DNA of 64,000 bases from Vibrio sp. qd031 (GCF_002100145.1 NZ_JXQD01000031.1:62324-126323), one strand, 5' to 3'; shown: positions 34,433 to 43,825, counted from the first letter of the stretch. A program made the numbers and translations. The notes: a model not told the origin generated them from the sequence alone.

Positions 34433-35326
34433 ATGAGCTTTGTTGGGGAAAGTGCCGCGTTGTCTGCAGCGGTTGTGTGGGCTATAGCAACGTGGATATA
34501 CGGGCAATTTAGCCATCAATTTAGTGCCTTTCAGCTTAACTTTATTAAAGGTGTCGTCGCGTCGACACTGATGGTCGTGGCGATAGTCTTTACTGGCGCA
34601 TACAATGGCCTTGCCGAGATACAAGCGGAACATATTTGGATTCTGGCTGTTTCCGGGGTCATTGGTATCGCGATTGGCGACAGTGCCTACTTTGCTGCGC
34701 TAAAACGTATCGGCGCGAATAAGACTTTATTACTCGAAGCGTTAGCACCACCGCTATCCGGCGTTTTGGCGTTGATGGTGTTAGGAACGCAAATTCCTAT
34801 GCTGTCATGGTTAGGGGTTGTGGTAACCACTATGGCTGTGACCTATGTAGTGTTTGAACCCAACGATGCTGAGGCAGTGGACCGAAAAGGCATTCTCTTT
34901 GGCCTTCTTGCCAGCGCTTGTCAGGCAACTGGGGTGGTGATTTCTCATTTTGCTTTGGTCGCGGGCGATGTTGATCCTTTGGTTGGCGCGTTAGTGCGGT
35001 TATCTGTCGGCACGTTAGCAGTCTGGTTGGGCTTACGCTGGATACAGAAGGTGACGTTGAAGCAACTATTGTCGAAATGGCGAGAAATGCAAGCATCGCA
35101 ACAAACTCTACTGATGTGTGCCATAGTTATCGGGACTTTTCTTGCACTTTGGTTGCAACAAATTGCGCTCAAGTTTGCGTCACCAGCGATCGCTCAGACG
35201 CTGATCGCAACAAGTCCTATTTTTATCCTAATGATCTTTGCATTGCGTGGAGAGAGAATCACTCTTAAACAAGCTATGGGGACACTATTGGCCGTTGTGG
35301 GCATTTCTCTATTTTTTGTTCGCTAA
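34433..35326 (+). CDS. EamA/DMT family transporter
   Basis: A 297-residue inner-membrane protein with ten predicted membrane spans in two EamA repeats. Typical motifs are the first-helix SAALSAAVVWAIATWIYG and KRIGANKTLLLEALAPPLSG in the first repeat, repeated as IAQTLIATSPIFILMIFAL in the second. The substrate cannot be predicted. The ATG at 34433 follows AGGGAAG with five bases between; the open frame starts two codons earlier at GTG. Confidence 0.85.
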   Translation: MSFVGESAALSAAVVWAIATWIYGQFSHQFSAFQLNFIKGVVASTLMVVAIVFTGAYNGLAEIQAEHIWILAVSGVIGIAIGDSAYFAALKRIGANKTLLLEALAPPLSGVLALMVLGTQIPMLSWLGVVVTTMAVTYVVFEPNDAEAVDRKGILFGLLASACQATGVVISHFALVAGDVDPLVGALVRLSVGTLAVWLGLRWIQKVTLKQLLSKWREMQASQQTLLMCAIVIGTFLALWLQQIALKFASPAIAQTLIATSPIFILMIFALRGERITLKQAMGTLLAVVGISLFFVR

Positions 35327-35486
35327 TACCAACCAAAGCAATTACTTGATTATTCTTGCTCGTTAAAATTACTGATAACGGCGTTAAAGATTTTGTAGGT
35401 AGAGCAACTACCGACAAAATCTTTGCCTTGGTCTCAGTGATTTTTCCGTCGCAACTTTCTGAGCAGATAATTACTTCGATTGGTAT
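35326..35486. repeat. 161 bp palindromic intergenic repeat
   Basis: Terminal inverted ends ATACCAACCAAAGCAATTA and TAATTACTTCGATTGGTAT match at 16 of 19 positions. The centre is a near-perfect hairpin (AAAGATTTTGT at 35386-35396 with ACAAAATCTTT at 35414-35424, plus GGTAG/CTACC inside). It starts at the stop codon of the EamA gene. Its length and architecture resemble the ERIC-like repeats of Vibrio. Confidence 0.75.
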
Positions 35487-35622
35487 ATCTCTGTTTAGAG
35501 GGGCGTAATCGTGAGATTTGTCTATCACTGCTAGCGCCATACGACCGATGTATTTACAGCAAATTGACTGGGCTTCTTGTATATTTCACCTACGCTTAGA
35601 AGGTGTGTAAGTAGGAGGTGGC

Positions 35623-36198
35623 ATGGAGTATCCTGTTAGTGACAGTCAACGACGCTCAGCAGCGTTTGTGACCTTTTATCCCGTGCTTTTGGTCGCTATG
35701 GCGTGTTTAGGAAATTGGGTTGTTTTTGGGGTAAAGCCCCTTCAAGTCGGTCTTCCATCTAACTTTAGCTTGGCCATTATGACGATAAGCGCGGTATTGA
35801 TGTGTCTAAATCACACCTGGTTAATGACCGTGACGGAACTCACCCGAGTTCGATTTCATATCCAAACCACTCCGGAGGAGTGGTCCGACAGTTCTGTAGC
35901 GCGAGATGAGATCCCGCAAAAGGGGTGGGATGAGCTTGCACGAGCGCGCAATGCACATCGCAACTGCACTGAAAACAGCGTTTATTTTGTGATGTTAGGT
36001 ATCCCACTAATGTTTTGCTCCGCCAATGATATTGTCAGTGTTTGGCTACTGGAGTTTGCATTAGGGCGACTTGGGCACACTTATGGCTATCTATACAAAA
36101 GCGACGTGCTAAGAGGACTCTTTATGTCTATCAGTTTGCTCGCCATGTATGGCATGGCGGCCTATTTGTTAATGTCGACGCTAATGTTGTTATTTTAG
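35623..36198 (+). CDS. MAPEG-like integral membrane protein
   Basis: A 191-residue protein with four membrane segments. The motif ARARNAHRNCTENSVYFVMLG in the third quarter resembles the RxxRNxxEN signature of the MAPEG family (membrane-associated eicosanoid and glutathione metabolism proteins). Assignment is by motif only. Ribosome site AGGAGG precedes the ATG. It is convergent with the GGDEF gene, eight bases apart. Confidence 0.65.
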   Translation: MEYPVSDSQRRSAAFVTFYPVLLVAMACLGNWVVFGVKPLQVGLPSNFSLAIMTISAVLMCLNHTWLMTVTELTRVRFHIQTTPEEWSDSSVARDEIPQKGWDELARARNAHRNCTENSVYFVMLGIPLMFCSANDIVSVWLLEFALGRLGHTYGYLYKSDVLRGLFMSISLLAMYGMAAYLLMSTLMLLF

Positions 36199-36205
36199 AA
36201 TGGCC

Positions 36206-37795
36206 CTACAGGTCGCAGCATACTTGGTTGCGGCCATTTGCCTTGGCTTCATACAGCGCTTTATCTGCACGGTAGAAGGTTCGCTGGGTATTTTCACCCT
36301 CGCGATGTAACGTAACGCCTATGCTCACAGTAAGTGCTCGCTCACCTAGCACCTTTTCCCAGTCGTACTCGGCGATTCGTTGACGGAAATTATTGGCATA
36401 CATTTGCGCTTTTTTAAATTCAGTATGCTCTAGCAGCACCAAAAACTCTTCACCACCAAAACGAACCGTGGAAGAACCCTTAAACTTAAACTGTTGTTTT
36501 AGCTCGCTGGCTACTTGGGTAATCGTTTTGTCACCCACTAGGTGGCTTAGTTCGTCATTAATTGATTTAAAATGGTCGATATCGATGATGAGCAGGGCGA
36601 AAGGTGTGGTATTGCGAAGCAAGTCTTTCAGTTTGATATCGAGCCAGCGACGATTATTTAACTGTGTTAAAGGATCGGTGTACACGTCCTGTTGCAAGCG
36701 AGCAACATGGCTTTTTTGCGTTTTGGTCTCCGCTTTAAGCTCGCGATTCTCTTGTTCGGACACAATGAGTCGTAGTTTCGATTCGTTTTGGGTTAAGCGA
36801 TCAATTTGTCCCGTTCCTAACTCAGAAATCGGGATCGCTTTAATCAGTTGCAGATCTTTACTAAACGCGATTTTATGTCGAGCTAATGCTAGTTCGAACT
36901 GTCCTTGTGCTGCATATACCTGGCTCAATTGATGATTGACCGTTCGAGAAATAGGTAGTGACTTTAAGCGGTGGCTTCGTTTAGCAACATTGGCAAGAAA
37001 TAATTCTGCTTTTTCGGTTTGTCCGCAGTCAAAAAACAGTTGAGCAATTTCCAGGTGGATCATACTTTTGAGCCAAAAATTTCGATTTCCTTTAGACAGC
37101 TCGATGGCCTGCCCTAGTCGGTGTTGAGCCAGCTGAGTTCTTTTTTGCAAACGATATAGCCTGCTTTTGAAAAAATAGAGGTACGCTTTTAGGCTTCTAT
37201 CACTAACCAGGATGGACAGTTCTTTACATTCTTTAAGTAGCGAGCTGGCATCACTAAACTGCTTGAGCTCTAATAAGCAGCTGATTTTATGTAGTTTGTA
37301 GCGAAGGCGAAGTTCACGACTTGAAATCGCAGCGTCGAGCAAATCGATGTGTTTAAAGTAACGCAAAGATTGCTCGTATTGCTGCGCATCGGTACTCAAG
37401 ATAGCAATCCCCAACACCGCATATACGTACTCATCTATTTCACCATGCTCCAACGCCAAAACCTGTGTGGCTTCGCAAATGCGTAGACACTTTTCAAATT
37501 GATTATCGGTGTGCAGCACTTTATAGAGTTGGTGATGGATCTCGAAATAAAGGCTTAAGTTCTCTGGTAGATCAAGCATTGTCAGCGACAGAGTGAGCTC
37601 GTCAACGCTGCGGTTCAGCTCGCCATTGGAAAGATAAATTTCAGCTTTGAATAGATGACAGAGTGCTTTTTCCGGCCCTTTATCAGCAATATGCAGTTCA
37701 ACGTGATCCCAAAAAGTCAGCGCTTGTGTATTGTTGGTTTGTTTTTGCGAAAAACCGGCTTGGTCAATTTTGTCTAGCAGAGTTTGTAGAGGCAA
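36206..37795 (-). CDS. TPR-repeat diguanylate cyclase
   Basis: A 529-residue soluble protein: helical TPR-like repeats (about 1-350), a short coiled coil (about 335-365) and a GGDEF domain with IDIDHFKSINDELSHLVGD and an intact FGGEEFLVLL active site (about 447). It should make c-di-GMP from GTP under control of a protein or ligand bound to the TPR region. It lies two bases after its degenerate paralogue and is probably translated from the same mRNA. Confidence 0.88.
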   Translation of the reverse strand: MPLQTLLDKIDQAGFSQKQTNNTQALTFWDHVELHIADKGPEKALCHLFKAEIYLSNGELNRSVDELTLSLTMLDLPENLSLYFEIHHQLYKVLHTDNQFEKCLRICEATQVLALEHGEIDEYVYAVLGIAILSTDAQQYEQSLRYFKHIDLLDAAISSRELRLRYKLHKISCLLELKQFSDASSLLKECKELSILVSDRSLKAYLYFFKSRLYRLQKRTQLAQHRLGQAIELSKGNRNFWLKSMIHLEIAQLFFDCGQTEKAELFLANVAKRSHRLKSLPISRTVNHQLSQVYAAQGQFELALARHKIAFSKDLQLIKAIPISELGTGQIDRLTQNESKLRLIVSEQENRELKAETKTQKSHVARLQQDVYTDPLTQLNNRRWLDIKLKDLLRNTTPFALLIIDIDHFKSINDELSHLVGDKTITQVASELKQQFKFKGSSTVRFGGEEFLVLLEHTEFKKAQMYANNFRQRIAEYDWEKVLGERALTVSIGVTLHREGENTQRTFYRADKALYEAKANGRNQVCCDL

Positions 37796-37797
37796 AA

Positions 37798-39261
37798 CTA
37801 CTCTCCCATTTGGGTCAATTGTTCGAGCGTGAACGGAAATCGAGTCAAATTGTGCAGTGAGACGTCGATTGCGCCACTAGGGAGAGCGTGACGCTCCCAT
37901 GGGAAATGGTTGATAAGCTGCTTAAATTCACGAAATGCGGCATTCGCTCCTTCATTTTGTTCCTCAATTAGCCATCCAAGATACTCGTTATTAAGTATCG
38001 CTAAGTAATCGTTGTGGCTTGCAATGCTATTGATAAATTGGGTCGTACGTTCAACAACTTTCGCATCGTTACATTTGATCAAAATGACACTGTGTGTGCT
38101 GCTATTAAGTTGTGTTTTAAACAGGATCAGCTTTTCCCACCAACTGGTTTCTGGAACAAGTGCACCATTGTTGTTTCGTTTGGTGCTATCGATCAATTGG
38201 CGCAGGCGATGCAGCAGTTTTAGTGAGCGTTGGTCAAGCTGGCTCTTAGACCAATGCGCTTTGCCATGTGTGAAGCTGGCAGTGTAATTGGTATATTTTT
38301 TGAGGCTGTACTCGCGATACTGCTTGTGAGCCTCGAGAGCTTGTTCAAATTTGCCTTGCTCTTCTGCAGATTGAGAATGGCCTAAAAAGATCTCAGCTAA
38401 GATTTCACCATTGTCGAAGGTAACGGCAATGCGCTGTGCAATCGACAAATGATGGTCGACCATTTCGTATTCGTGCTGGCTGAGATAAAATCGCGCTCGA
38501 GCGACATGAGCCGGTGCACTCATCCACGTTAAGTCGTAGTGCTGGCAGAGTTCTAAGGTCTCTTGCGTGGCCACATCAGCGTCTAGTACCCTGTTGAGCT
38601 CCAGCATCGCCATTGCTCGATAATTGCTGATTTCTGCTTCCCATGTATGGTCCACATGCTCTACCGCAAGCTCTTCTGCCGCATCAAGCTCCATCAACAT
38701 ATTCAGGTAGTCACCTTGTTGATAAAGGTCTTTGGCTAATAATATTCGCGACTTCTTTTCTAAAATTAACAGGTGCTGGTAATTCGCAAGTTCGATGGCG
38801 AGTTGGTGAGCAGTACTTGACAATATGGCTTCGTTAGTCAAACGCCATACATTGCCGAGCCCAATCATGGCCTCAAGCTCTATGTGAGAATCACTGTTTA
38901 GCGCCGCTTGTTCAAGGGCGATATTCCAGTGGTGCTGCGCGATGAAGTATTCGGCTTTACCAAAGTGGTTTAGAGCTTTTAAGTGATTAATTTCGGATGA
39001 AAACTCATCACTGTCGAGCATATCTTGTACCTCGCCAGCTTCAGTGGCCACTTTTAGTCCCTTGCCATAGCTCATGTTGTTCCAATGGCAATATGCAAGG
39101 ATCACTTTCGAAAAGATAATGCCGTGCGGGTAATGGTATTTTTCAGCGCGCAGTAATACCTGCTGAGTTTGTTCAGCCGTTCTTAAGGGATCCTCGAGGA
39201 GCGTGGTTCGCAGAACACTCAGTTCTGAATCGATCTGCTTTTGTGGTTTTTCCAACATCAT
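37798..39261 (-). CDS. TPR protein with degenerate GGDEF-like C-terminus
   Basis: A 487-residue soluble protein, helical-repeat N-terminus (about 1-360). The last 110 residues align by eye with the GGDEF domain of the next gene: SVILIKCNDAKVV in place of the DxDxFK strand, LNNEYLGWLI in place of GGEEF, HFPWERHAL and AIDVSLHNL in place of LTVSIGVTL. Active-site residues are lost. Start codons ATGATG at 39261/39258 follow AAGGAAGAGG. It may act as a regulatory partner of the active cyclase. Confidence 0.7.
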   Translation of the reverse strand: MMLEKPQKQIDSELSVLRTTLLEDPLRTAEQTQQVLLRAEKYHYPHGIIFSKVILAYCHWNNMSYGKGLKVATEAGEVQDMLDSDEFSSEINHLKALNHFGKAEYFIAQHHWNIALEQAALNSDSHIELEAMIGLGNVWRLTNEAILSSTAHQLAIELANYQHLLILEKKSRILLAKDLYQQGDYLNMLMELDAAEELAVEHVDHTWEAEISNYRAMAMLELNRVLDADVATQETLELCQHYDLTWMSAPAHVARARFYLSQHEYEMVDHHLSIAQRIAVTFDNGEILAEIFLGHSQSAEEQGKFEQALEAHKQYREYSLKKYTNYTASFTHGKAHWSKSQLDQRSLKLLHRLRQLIDSTKRNNNGALVPETSWWEKLILFKTQLNSSTHSVILIKCNDAKVVERTTQFINSIASHNDYLAILNNEYLGWLIEEQNEGANAAFREFKQLINHFPWERHALPSGAIDVSLHNLTRFPFTLEQLTQMGE

Positions 39262-39407
39262 CCTCTTCCTTAAAGAACCTCTCATTATACGGACTGCTAT
39301 ACCATTTACCATCATGAAATGGTCAATTATTGCCGTACAATACTGTTATTTAGCAACAATTGGCAACTTCTTGCAATAAATATACCAAATGGATGAAGGT
39401 TAGTTGG

Positions 39408-40898
39408 CTATGCAAGTAACTGTCTTAAAGACAGTGGGTGGTGGATAAGTCCTTGTTTCATCGCCGGTGTCTTTCCTTGTTTGTTTTGACTGCACAAGTT
39501 GTTCCAAGCTCTAAAAATATCCAGTAACGGAATGATCCCAGCGGGTCTTGCCTTGCGTCTAGGTTCGTTAATAAATGAGGCAAAATGAGCCTGAAACTTT
39601 GCCTGGTATTTATGAACAGCATTGATAGAGGCATGGGACAACCAATAATCGGGATCCGATGTCGGGCCAGCAATATAGCAAATGCCTTTTTCTATATTTA
39701 GATTCGAATCACGGTGTGTCTGTGAAGAGATAGCCCAGCGATCTTGCCACCAGCCCATATGCACAATATCTATCTTTCCGTGGCTTTGGTGTTTATTCCA
39801 AAGGTACGGCTCATCGACATAGAGTAGGTGCATGCTGTGATCGTTGATGCGGTCTTGATAAACGCTGATCACTGCAGAGCGAAGTAAAGGCTCTTGCGTG
39901 AGATACATGATTAACGGCTTTTTGGGGTCGCATTGCAATTTCAAATTATAAAAATGCGCATAACTGGTGTACGGCGGAAAGACCAGACGTCCTTTTTTAG
40001 GGTGATGCAATTGATGGTAATTGCCTAAAGGATCTTCAACGTTGTTACGCGCTAAAATATTCTGGTATTTAGTGTCGATTCGTTCTCTAACAGTCAGGTT
40101 GTCGTGTTGCGACGATTTGCCAATGTCTGCAAGGAAACTACTCTCTACATAACGATTTGGTGTGAACGGCTCAGATATGTGCGCATCAAAATCTTGGGTA
40201 ACCGATACATCGGCTTCGTCGTAGCTTACGTGTTGGCTCACGACATAGCCGCTTTGAGGCTCGGCGGTGACCAACCACTGGACGCCATTGTGGCTTTGAG
40301 GTTGCAGTGCTTGGTGGTGAGTGGCCAGTTGATACTGATCGACTTGACCAAACCATCGCATATCGAACAAAGCCTGCTTTTTACGGCATCGGCTGGCGAT
40401 TTGGTTGATGTGGTCGTAAAACGTTTTTGGATTTAATCCAAGCTTAGAGCAAATCTCTTGCACTGAATATCCGGTAAAAAGCAGTGCTAATAATTGCTCT
40501 TGGATATCGAGCTTTTTGTTCTCACCTGACCATTTATCCACAAAGGTGGATTGACAAGCTTTACAGCGGTATCGTTGGCGCTCGCCTGAGTACCCAAACG
40601 CATGATAAAGATGTTTATGATGATAGATAGACAGGCCGAGGTTTTTACATTCGATGTTTCTGCAGGCGGGCAGTCCATCGGATTCGTGTTTGCGTAGGCG
40701 ACGCCATTCGTCATGAATTAACTGATTACTCAGTAGTGGTGGAAATGCACCACATTTTTTGCACACAATCGCGGGACGCTGAGGATTGAGGTATTGAATG
40801 ACATACCGCTCTTCGTCGCTGCACGCAAAATTTTCACAACCGACCGTTTTGCAAAAGTTGACTTGCAAATGATCGTGCCTTGGGGGAAGTGTTGCCAT
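39408..40898 (-). CDS. Zinc-ribbon transposase-like protein, single chromosomal copy
   Basis: A 496-residue protein with several Cys pairs in the first 150 residues (VCKKCGAFP, ACRNIECKNLG, YRCKACQSTFVD), then an HTH (LFTGYSVQEICSKLGLNPKTFYDHI) and a long C-terminal domain. This order recalls IS1- and IS1595-type transposases, but the usual catalytic VDETY-type strand reads FGQVDQYQL. I see no terminal inverted repeats or target duplication. The ATG at 40898 has AGCAGGT upstream. It could be a domesticated transposase or a DNA-binding protein. Confidence 0.5.
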   Translation of the reverse strand: MATLPPRHDHLQVNFCKTVGCENFACSDEERYVIQYLNPQRPAIVCKKCGAFPPLLSNQLIHDEWRRLRKHESDGLPACRNIECKNLGLSIYHHKHLYHAFGYSGERQRYRCKACQSTFVDKWSGENKKLDIQEQLLALLFTGYSVQEICSKLGLNPKTFYDHINQIASRCRKKQALFDMRWFGQVDQYQLATHHQALQPQSHNGVQWLVTAEPQSGYVVSQHVSYDEADVSVTQDFDAHISEPFTPNRYVESSFLADIGKSSQHDNLTVRERIDTKYQNILARNNVEDPLGNYHQLHHPKKGRLVFPPYTSYAHFYNLKLQCDPKKPLIMYLTQEPLLRSAVISVYQDRINDHSMHLLYVDEPYLWNKHQSHGKIDIVHMGWWQDRWAISSQTHRDSNLNIEKGICYIAGPTSDPDYWLSHASINAVHKYQAKFQAHFASFINEPRRKARPAGIIPLLDIFRAWNNLCSQNKQGKTPAMKQGLIHHPLSLRQLLA

Positions 40899-40930
40899 TA
40901 AAGTACCTGCTGTAAGTTCCATGCGACTCT

Positions 40931-40950
40931 ATATTAGCTGCAGCTAACAT
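40931..40950. promoter_or_regulatory. 20 bp near-palindrome upstream of the transposase-like gene
   Basis: ATATTAGCTGCAGCTAACAT, 18 of 20 positions symmetric, 33 nt before the chosen start. Likely an operator for this gene. Confidence 0.5.
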
Positions 40951-41063
40951 GCTACCACAGGGTTCAAATAACTGAAATTGTTGAGCGGTGAATGATGCGT
41001 TATTTGCGCTTTGTCATTGCCTTCATGTAATCTGAAACCAAAACACGCTAAAGGTGTCACTCA

Positions 41064-41732
41064 ATGACCAAAAAGGTATGGCTCTCGTGGAGCAGTGGAA
41101 AAGATAGCGCTTGGGCTCTGTGGCAGATGCAACAGGACCCTTCGCTTGATGTAGAACGCCTGTTTTGTACCATCAATCAGCAGTACGAAAGAGTGGCAAT
41201 GCATGGGGTTAGAGTCGCACTTTTACAACGGCAAGCTAAGGCGTTGGGGCTTCCTATCACTATTATTGACCTTCCAGACCCCTGCACCAACGACGACTAT
41301 CAACGCATTATGGGCGAGTTTGTTGAAAGTGCTCAGCAGCATAAGGTTGATGCGTTTGCATTTGGCGATCTCTACTTAGAGTCGGTACGAGACTACCGGG
41401 TAGCGCAGCTATCAGGCACCGGCATTGAAGCGCTGTTTCCATTGTGGTTAACCCCGACGACAGAGCTCTCGCAACGACTTATCGACCAAGGACTGAAGAC
41501 CGTTTTGACCTGTGTGGACAGCAAGCAGATTGATGCGAGCTTCTCTGGTGCAATGTATGACAAACAGTTGTTAGATTCGTTACCCGATGAGTGCGATCCA
41601 TGCGGGGAAAATGGCGAGTTTCATACGTTTGTGTTCGATGGACCTATGTTTAAAGCGCCCCTTTCAATACAAGTTGGTGAGCAAGTAGATAGAGGCGGCT
41701 TTGTCTTTACGGATGTGTCATTGGCGAATTAA
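41064..41732 (+). CDS. PP-loop ATPase, diphthine-ammonia ligase-like
   Basis: A 222-residue member of the ATP_bind_4 / MJ0570 family. The PP-loop SSGKDSAWAL is at residues 10-19. ALGLPITIIDLPDPCTNDDY and the C-terminal PCGENGEFHTFVFDGPMF block are family signatures. In eukaryotes the family amidates diphthine, but bacteria lack diphthamide, so the bacterial substrate is unknown. Confidence 0.83.
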   Translation: MTKKVWLSWSSGKDSAWALWQMQQDPSLDVERLFCTINQQYERVAMHGVRVALLQRQAKALGLPITIIDLPDPCTNDDYQRIMGEFVESAQQHKVDAFAFGDLYLESVRDYRVAQLSGTGIEALFPLWLTPTTELSQRLIDQGLKTVLTCVDSKQIDASFSGAMYDKQLLDSLPDECDPCGENGEFHTFVFDGPMFKAPLSIQVGEQVDRGGFVFTDVSLAN

Positions 41733-41760
41733 AAAGGCCATTAGCAGTGCTAATGGCCTT
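41731..41760 (-). terminator. Terminator of the psuK-psuG operon
   Basis: Twelve-base-pair stem AAGGCCATTAGC / GCTAATGGCCTT with a three-base loop, followed on the minus strand by TTTTT. It sits between two convergent genes and overlaps the stop of the plus-strand gene. Confidence 0.85.
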
Positions 41761-41788
41761 AACGTTTTTAGCTGGATATTGGCTGAAG

Positions 41789-42706
41789 CTAGATTGCGCA
41801 GTACTCTTTGGCGATGTTTGCGCCTAGGCGTGCATTGTTAAGCACCAATTCAATGTTGGAATCTAGGCTGTTGCCGCCTGTTAGCTCACACACTCGAGCC
41901 AGCAAAAATGGTGTCGAATCTTTACCTGCAATACCTTGCTCGTCAGCTTCAGCGAGAGCTTGATCGATAGCGCCAGTGATCGTTTCAACAGGCATTGCAA
42001 ACTCGGTTGGGATTGGGTTTGCGACTACAACACCGCCTCTTAGTGCCATACCCCATTTAGCGCGAAGCGCTAATGCGATCTCTTGCGCTGAGTCTAAACG
42101 GTAGTCAATACTGTGCTCACTTTCGCGTGTGTAGAAAGCCGGTAAAGAGTCCGTTTGATAGCCAATCACTGGAACGCCTTGTGTTTCCAAGTATTCGCGA
42201 GTTAGTGACAGGTCGAGAATTGATTTAGCACCGGCGCAGATAACAGCAACGTCAGTATTCGCAAGCTCTTGTAAGTCGGCAGAAATATCGAACGTCTCTT
42301 GAGCACCACGGTGCACACCACCAATACCGCCGGTGGCAAAGACGCGCACGCCCGCCATCGCGGCTAAAATCATGGTCGCTGCTACTGTAGTCGCGCCATC
42401 TTTTTTACCTGCTACCATAAAAGGAATATCACGACGACTTACTTTCGTCACTGCAGTGCCTGCTTTGCCAAGGTATTCGATTTGGTCTTTTGACAATCCT
42501 ACCTTTAAACGACCTTCAATGATTGCAATAGTCGCTGGAATAGCGCCTTCTGCACGAATGGTGTCTTCTACGAGCAATGCGGTTTCAACATTACGTGGGT
42601 AAGGCATGCCGTGAGAAATAATGGTCGACTCCAACGCGACAACAGGTTGATTATTAGCTAACGCTTGTGCGACTTCAGGTTGAATATCTAGGTATTGGTC
42701 TAGCAT
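41789..42706 (-). CDS. psuG: Pseudouridine-5'-phosphate glycosidase PsuG
   Basis: Splits pseudouridine 5'-phosphate into uracil and ribose 5-phosphate. The 305 residues match the family length (E. coli 312). Signature blocks are ALESTIISHGMPYPRN near the N-terminus, FATGGIGGVHRGAQETFDISAD in the middle and the ANPIPTEFAMP segment. It overlaps the upstream psuK gene by seven bases, giving a two-gene operon that takes pseudouridine from RNA turnover into central metabolism. Confidence 0.92.
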   Translation of the reverse strand: MLDQYLDIQPEVAQALANNQPVVALESTIISHGMPYPRNVETALLVEDTIRAEGAIPATIAIIEGRLKVGLSKDQIEYLGKAGTAVTKVSRRDIPFMVAGKKDGATTVAATMILAAMAGVRVFATGGIGGVHRGAQETFDISADLQELANTDVAVICAGAKSILDLSLTREYLETQGVPVIGYQTDSLPAFYTRESEHSIDYRLDSAQEIALALRAKWGMALRGGVVVANPIPTEFAMPVETITGAIDQALAEADEQGIAGKDSTPFLLARVCELTGGNSLDSNIELVLNNARLGANIAKEYCAI

Positions 42707-43794
42707 TGTGGAGACTCCTCTAGCAGATCTAACACGGCCTGCTCTGTCAGTTGTTTATTAATGGTTTCTGATACTGTAATGGCGAGGTGCGATGCACCGA
42801 TGGCAAATTCCACACTCTCCACCCAGTTGCGATTGTTCAAATAAGAATGGATCAAACCAGCCATCATAGCGTCACCCGCTCCGGTAACATTGTTTACCTG
42901 AGTTGGAATGGCTGGTACTACATGCTGCTCATATGGGCTGCTGGCTAACACTCCCTCACTTCCAAGACTGATTGCCACTTGCGGAACGCCTTTATCATGC
43001 AGTGACTTGGCCAATTGCGATGGTGCTATGTCGGCATCGATATCAACACCAGCCAAGATCTTAGCCTCAAGAATATTGGGTTTCAGGCAGTCAATTTTGT
43101 CTAAATAAGGGATAAGCTTTGAGGCTTTAATTGAAGATACAGGATCGACAAAAATAGGCTTAGTACCATGGTGTGTAAATAAGTAGTTCAATGCATCTTC
43201 GGGTAGATTGGCATCTAGAACGAGTACGCTGGCTCGGTCGATGACACCGGCACGCTTTGATAATTCATTGGCGTTTAGACTTTCGATAAGCTGCATATCA
43301 TTGAGCGCGACTAAAAGCTCGCCTTGGTCATCGAGTATCGATAGGTAGCTACTGGTTTTCGCGTCATTTTTGTATAACGAATGATCCGTACCAATGCCGC
43401 ATTGGTGGCAAGAGTCTTTTAAGTCTTGTCCCCAACTGTCTCCTCCAAACGCACCGATAAATTCGACCGTTGATCCAAGTCGTGCCAAGTTTTCGGCAAT
43501 ATTGCGTCCCACACCACCGGCGCTCGCGTCTAGGTGACCTGGATTCGAGTCTTGCAGGACGATGGGGTTGGATGAGTGACCACACAAATCGATATTAGCG
43601 CCACCTATGACAATGGCGTAACGATCCGGAGCAATAATATAGCCTTTTCCTTGAATGTAGCCTTTGCGGGTTAATTGCATGATGTGTCCAGCAACCGCGC
43701 TGCGGCTTAACCCTAATAGATCAGCAAGCTCTAGCTGGGGGATCAATGGGTTGTGTCGCAGTATTTCGAGTATTTGTTGTTCTCTATTGGTCAT
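42700..43794 (-). CDS. psuK: Pseudouridine kinase PsuK with N-terminal HTH
   Basis: Phosphorylates pseudouridine at the 5' position. An N-terminal winged HTH of about 55 residues (ILEILRHNPLIPQLELADLLGLSRSAVAGHIMQL) precedes a PfkB sugar-kinase domain with GGVGRNIAENLARLG and the catalytic GAGDAMMAG (about 310). The HTH fusion suggests DNA binding and possible autoregulation through the direct repeats at its own start. The ATG at 43794 is chosen; starts at 43800 and 43815 are also in frame and none has a clear ribosome site. Confidence 0.88.
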   Translation of the reverse strand: MTNREQQILEILRHNPLIPQLELADLLGLSRSAVAGHIMQLTRKGYIQGKGYIIAPDRYAIVIGGANIDLCGHSSNPIVLQDSNPGHLDASAGGVGRNIAENLARLGSTVEFIGAFGGDSWGQDLKDSCHQCGIGTDHSLYKNDAKTSSYLSILDDQGELLVALNDMQLIESLNANELSKRAGVIDRASVLVLDANLPEDALNYLFTHHGTKPIFVDPVSSIKASKLIPYLDKIDCLKPNILEAKILAGVDIDADIAPSQLAKSLHDKGVPQVAISLGSEGVLASSPYEQHVVPAIPTQVNNVTGAGDAMMAGLIHSYLNNRNWVESVEFAIGASHLAITVSETINKQLTEQAVLDLLEESPQC

Positions 43795-43825
43795 AAACAT
43801 TTGTCCGCAAACCAAACATTTGTTT
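43795..43825. promoter_or_regulatory. Direct repeats at the psuK start, possible operator
   Basis: AAACATTTGT at 43795-43804 and again at 43814-43823, 19 bp apart. The second extends to the palindrome AAACATTTGTTT. The first abuts the chosen psuK start codon. Confidence 0.45.

Noticed and set aside
39381..39402. Downstream end of an insertion sequence beside the transposase-like gene
   Set aside because: No inverted match to the upstream palindrome and no direct duplication could be found.
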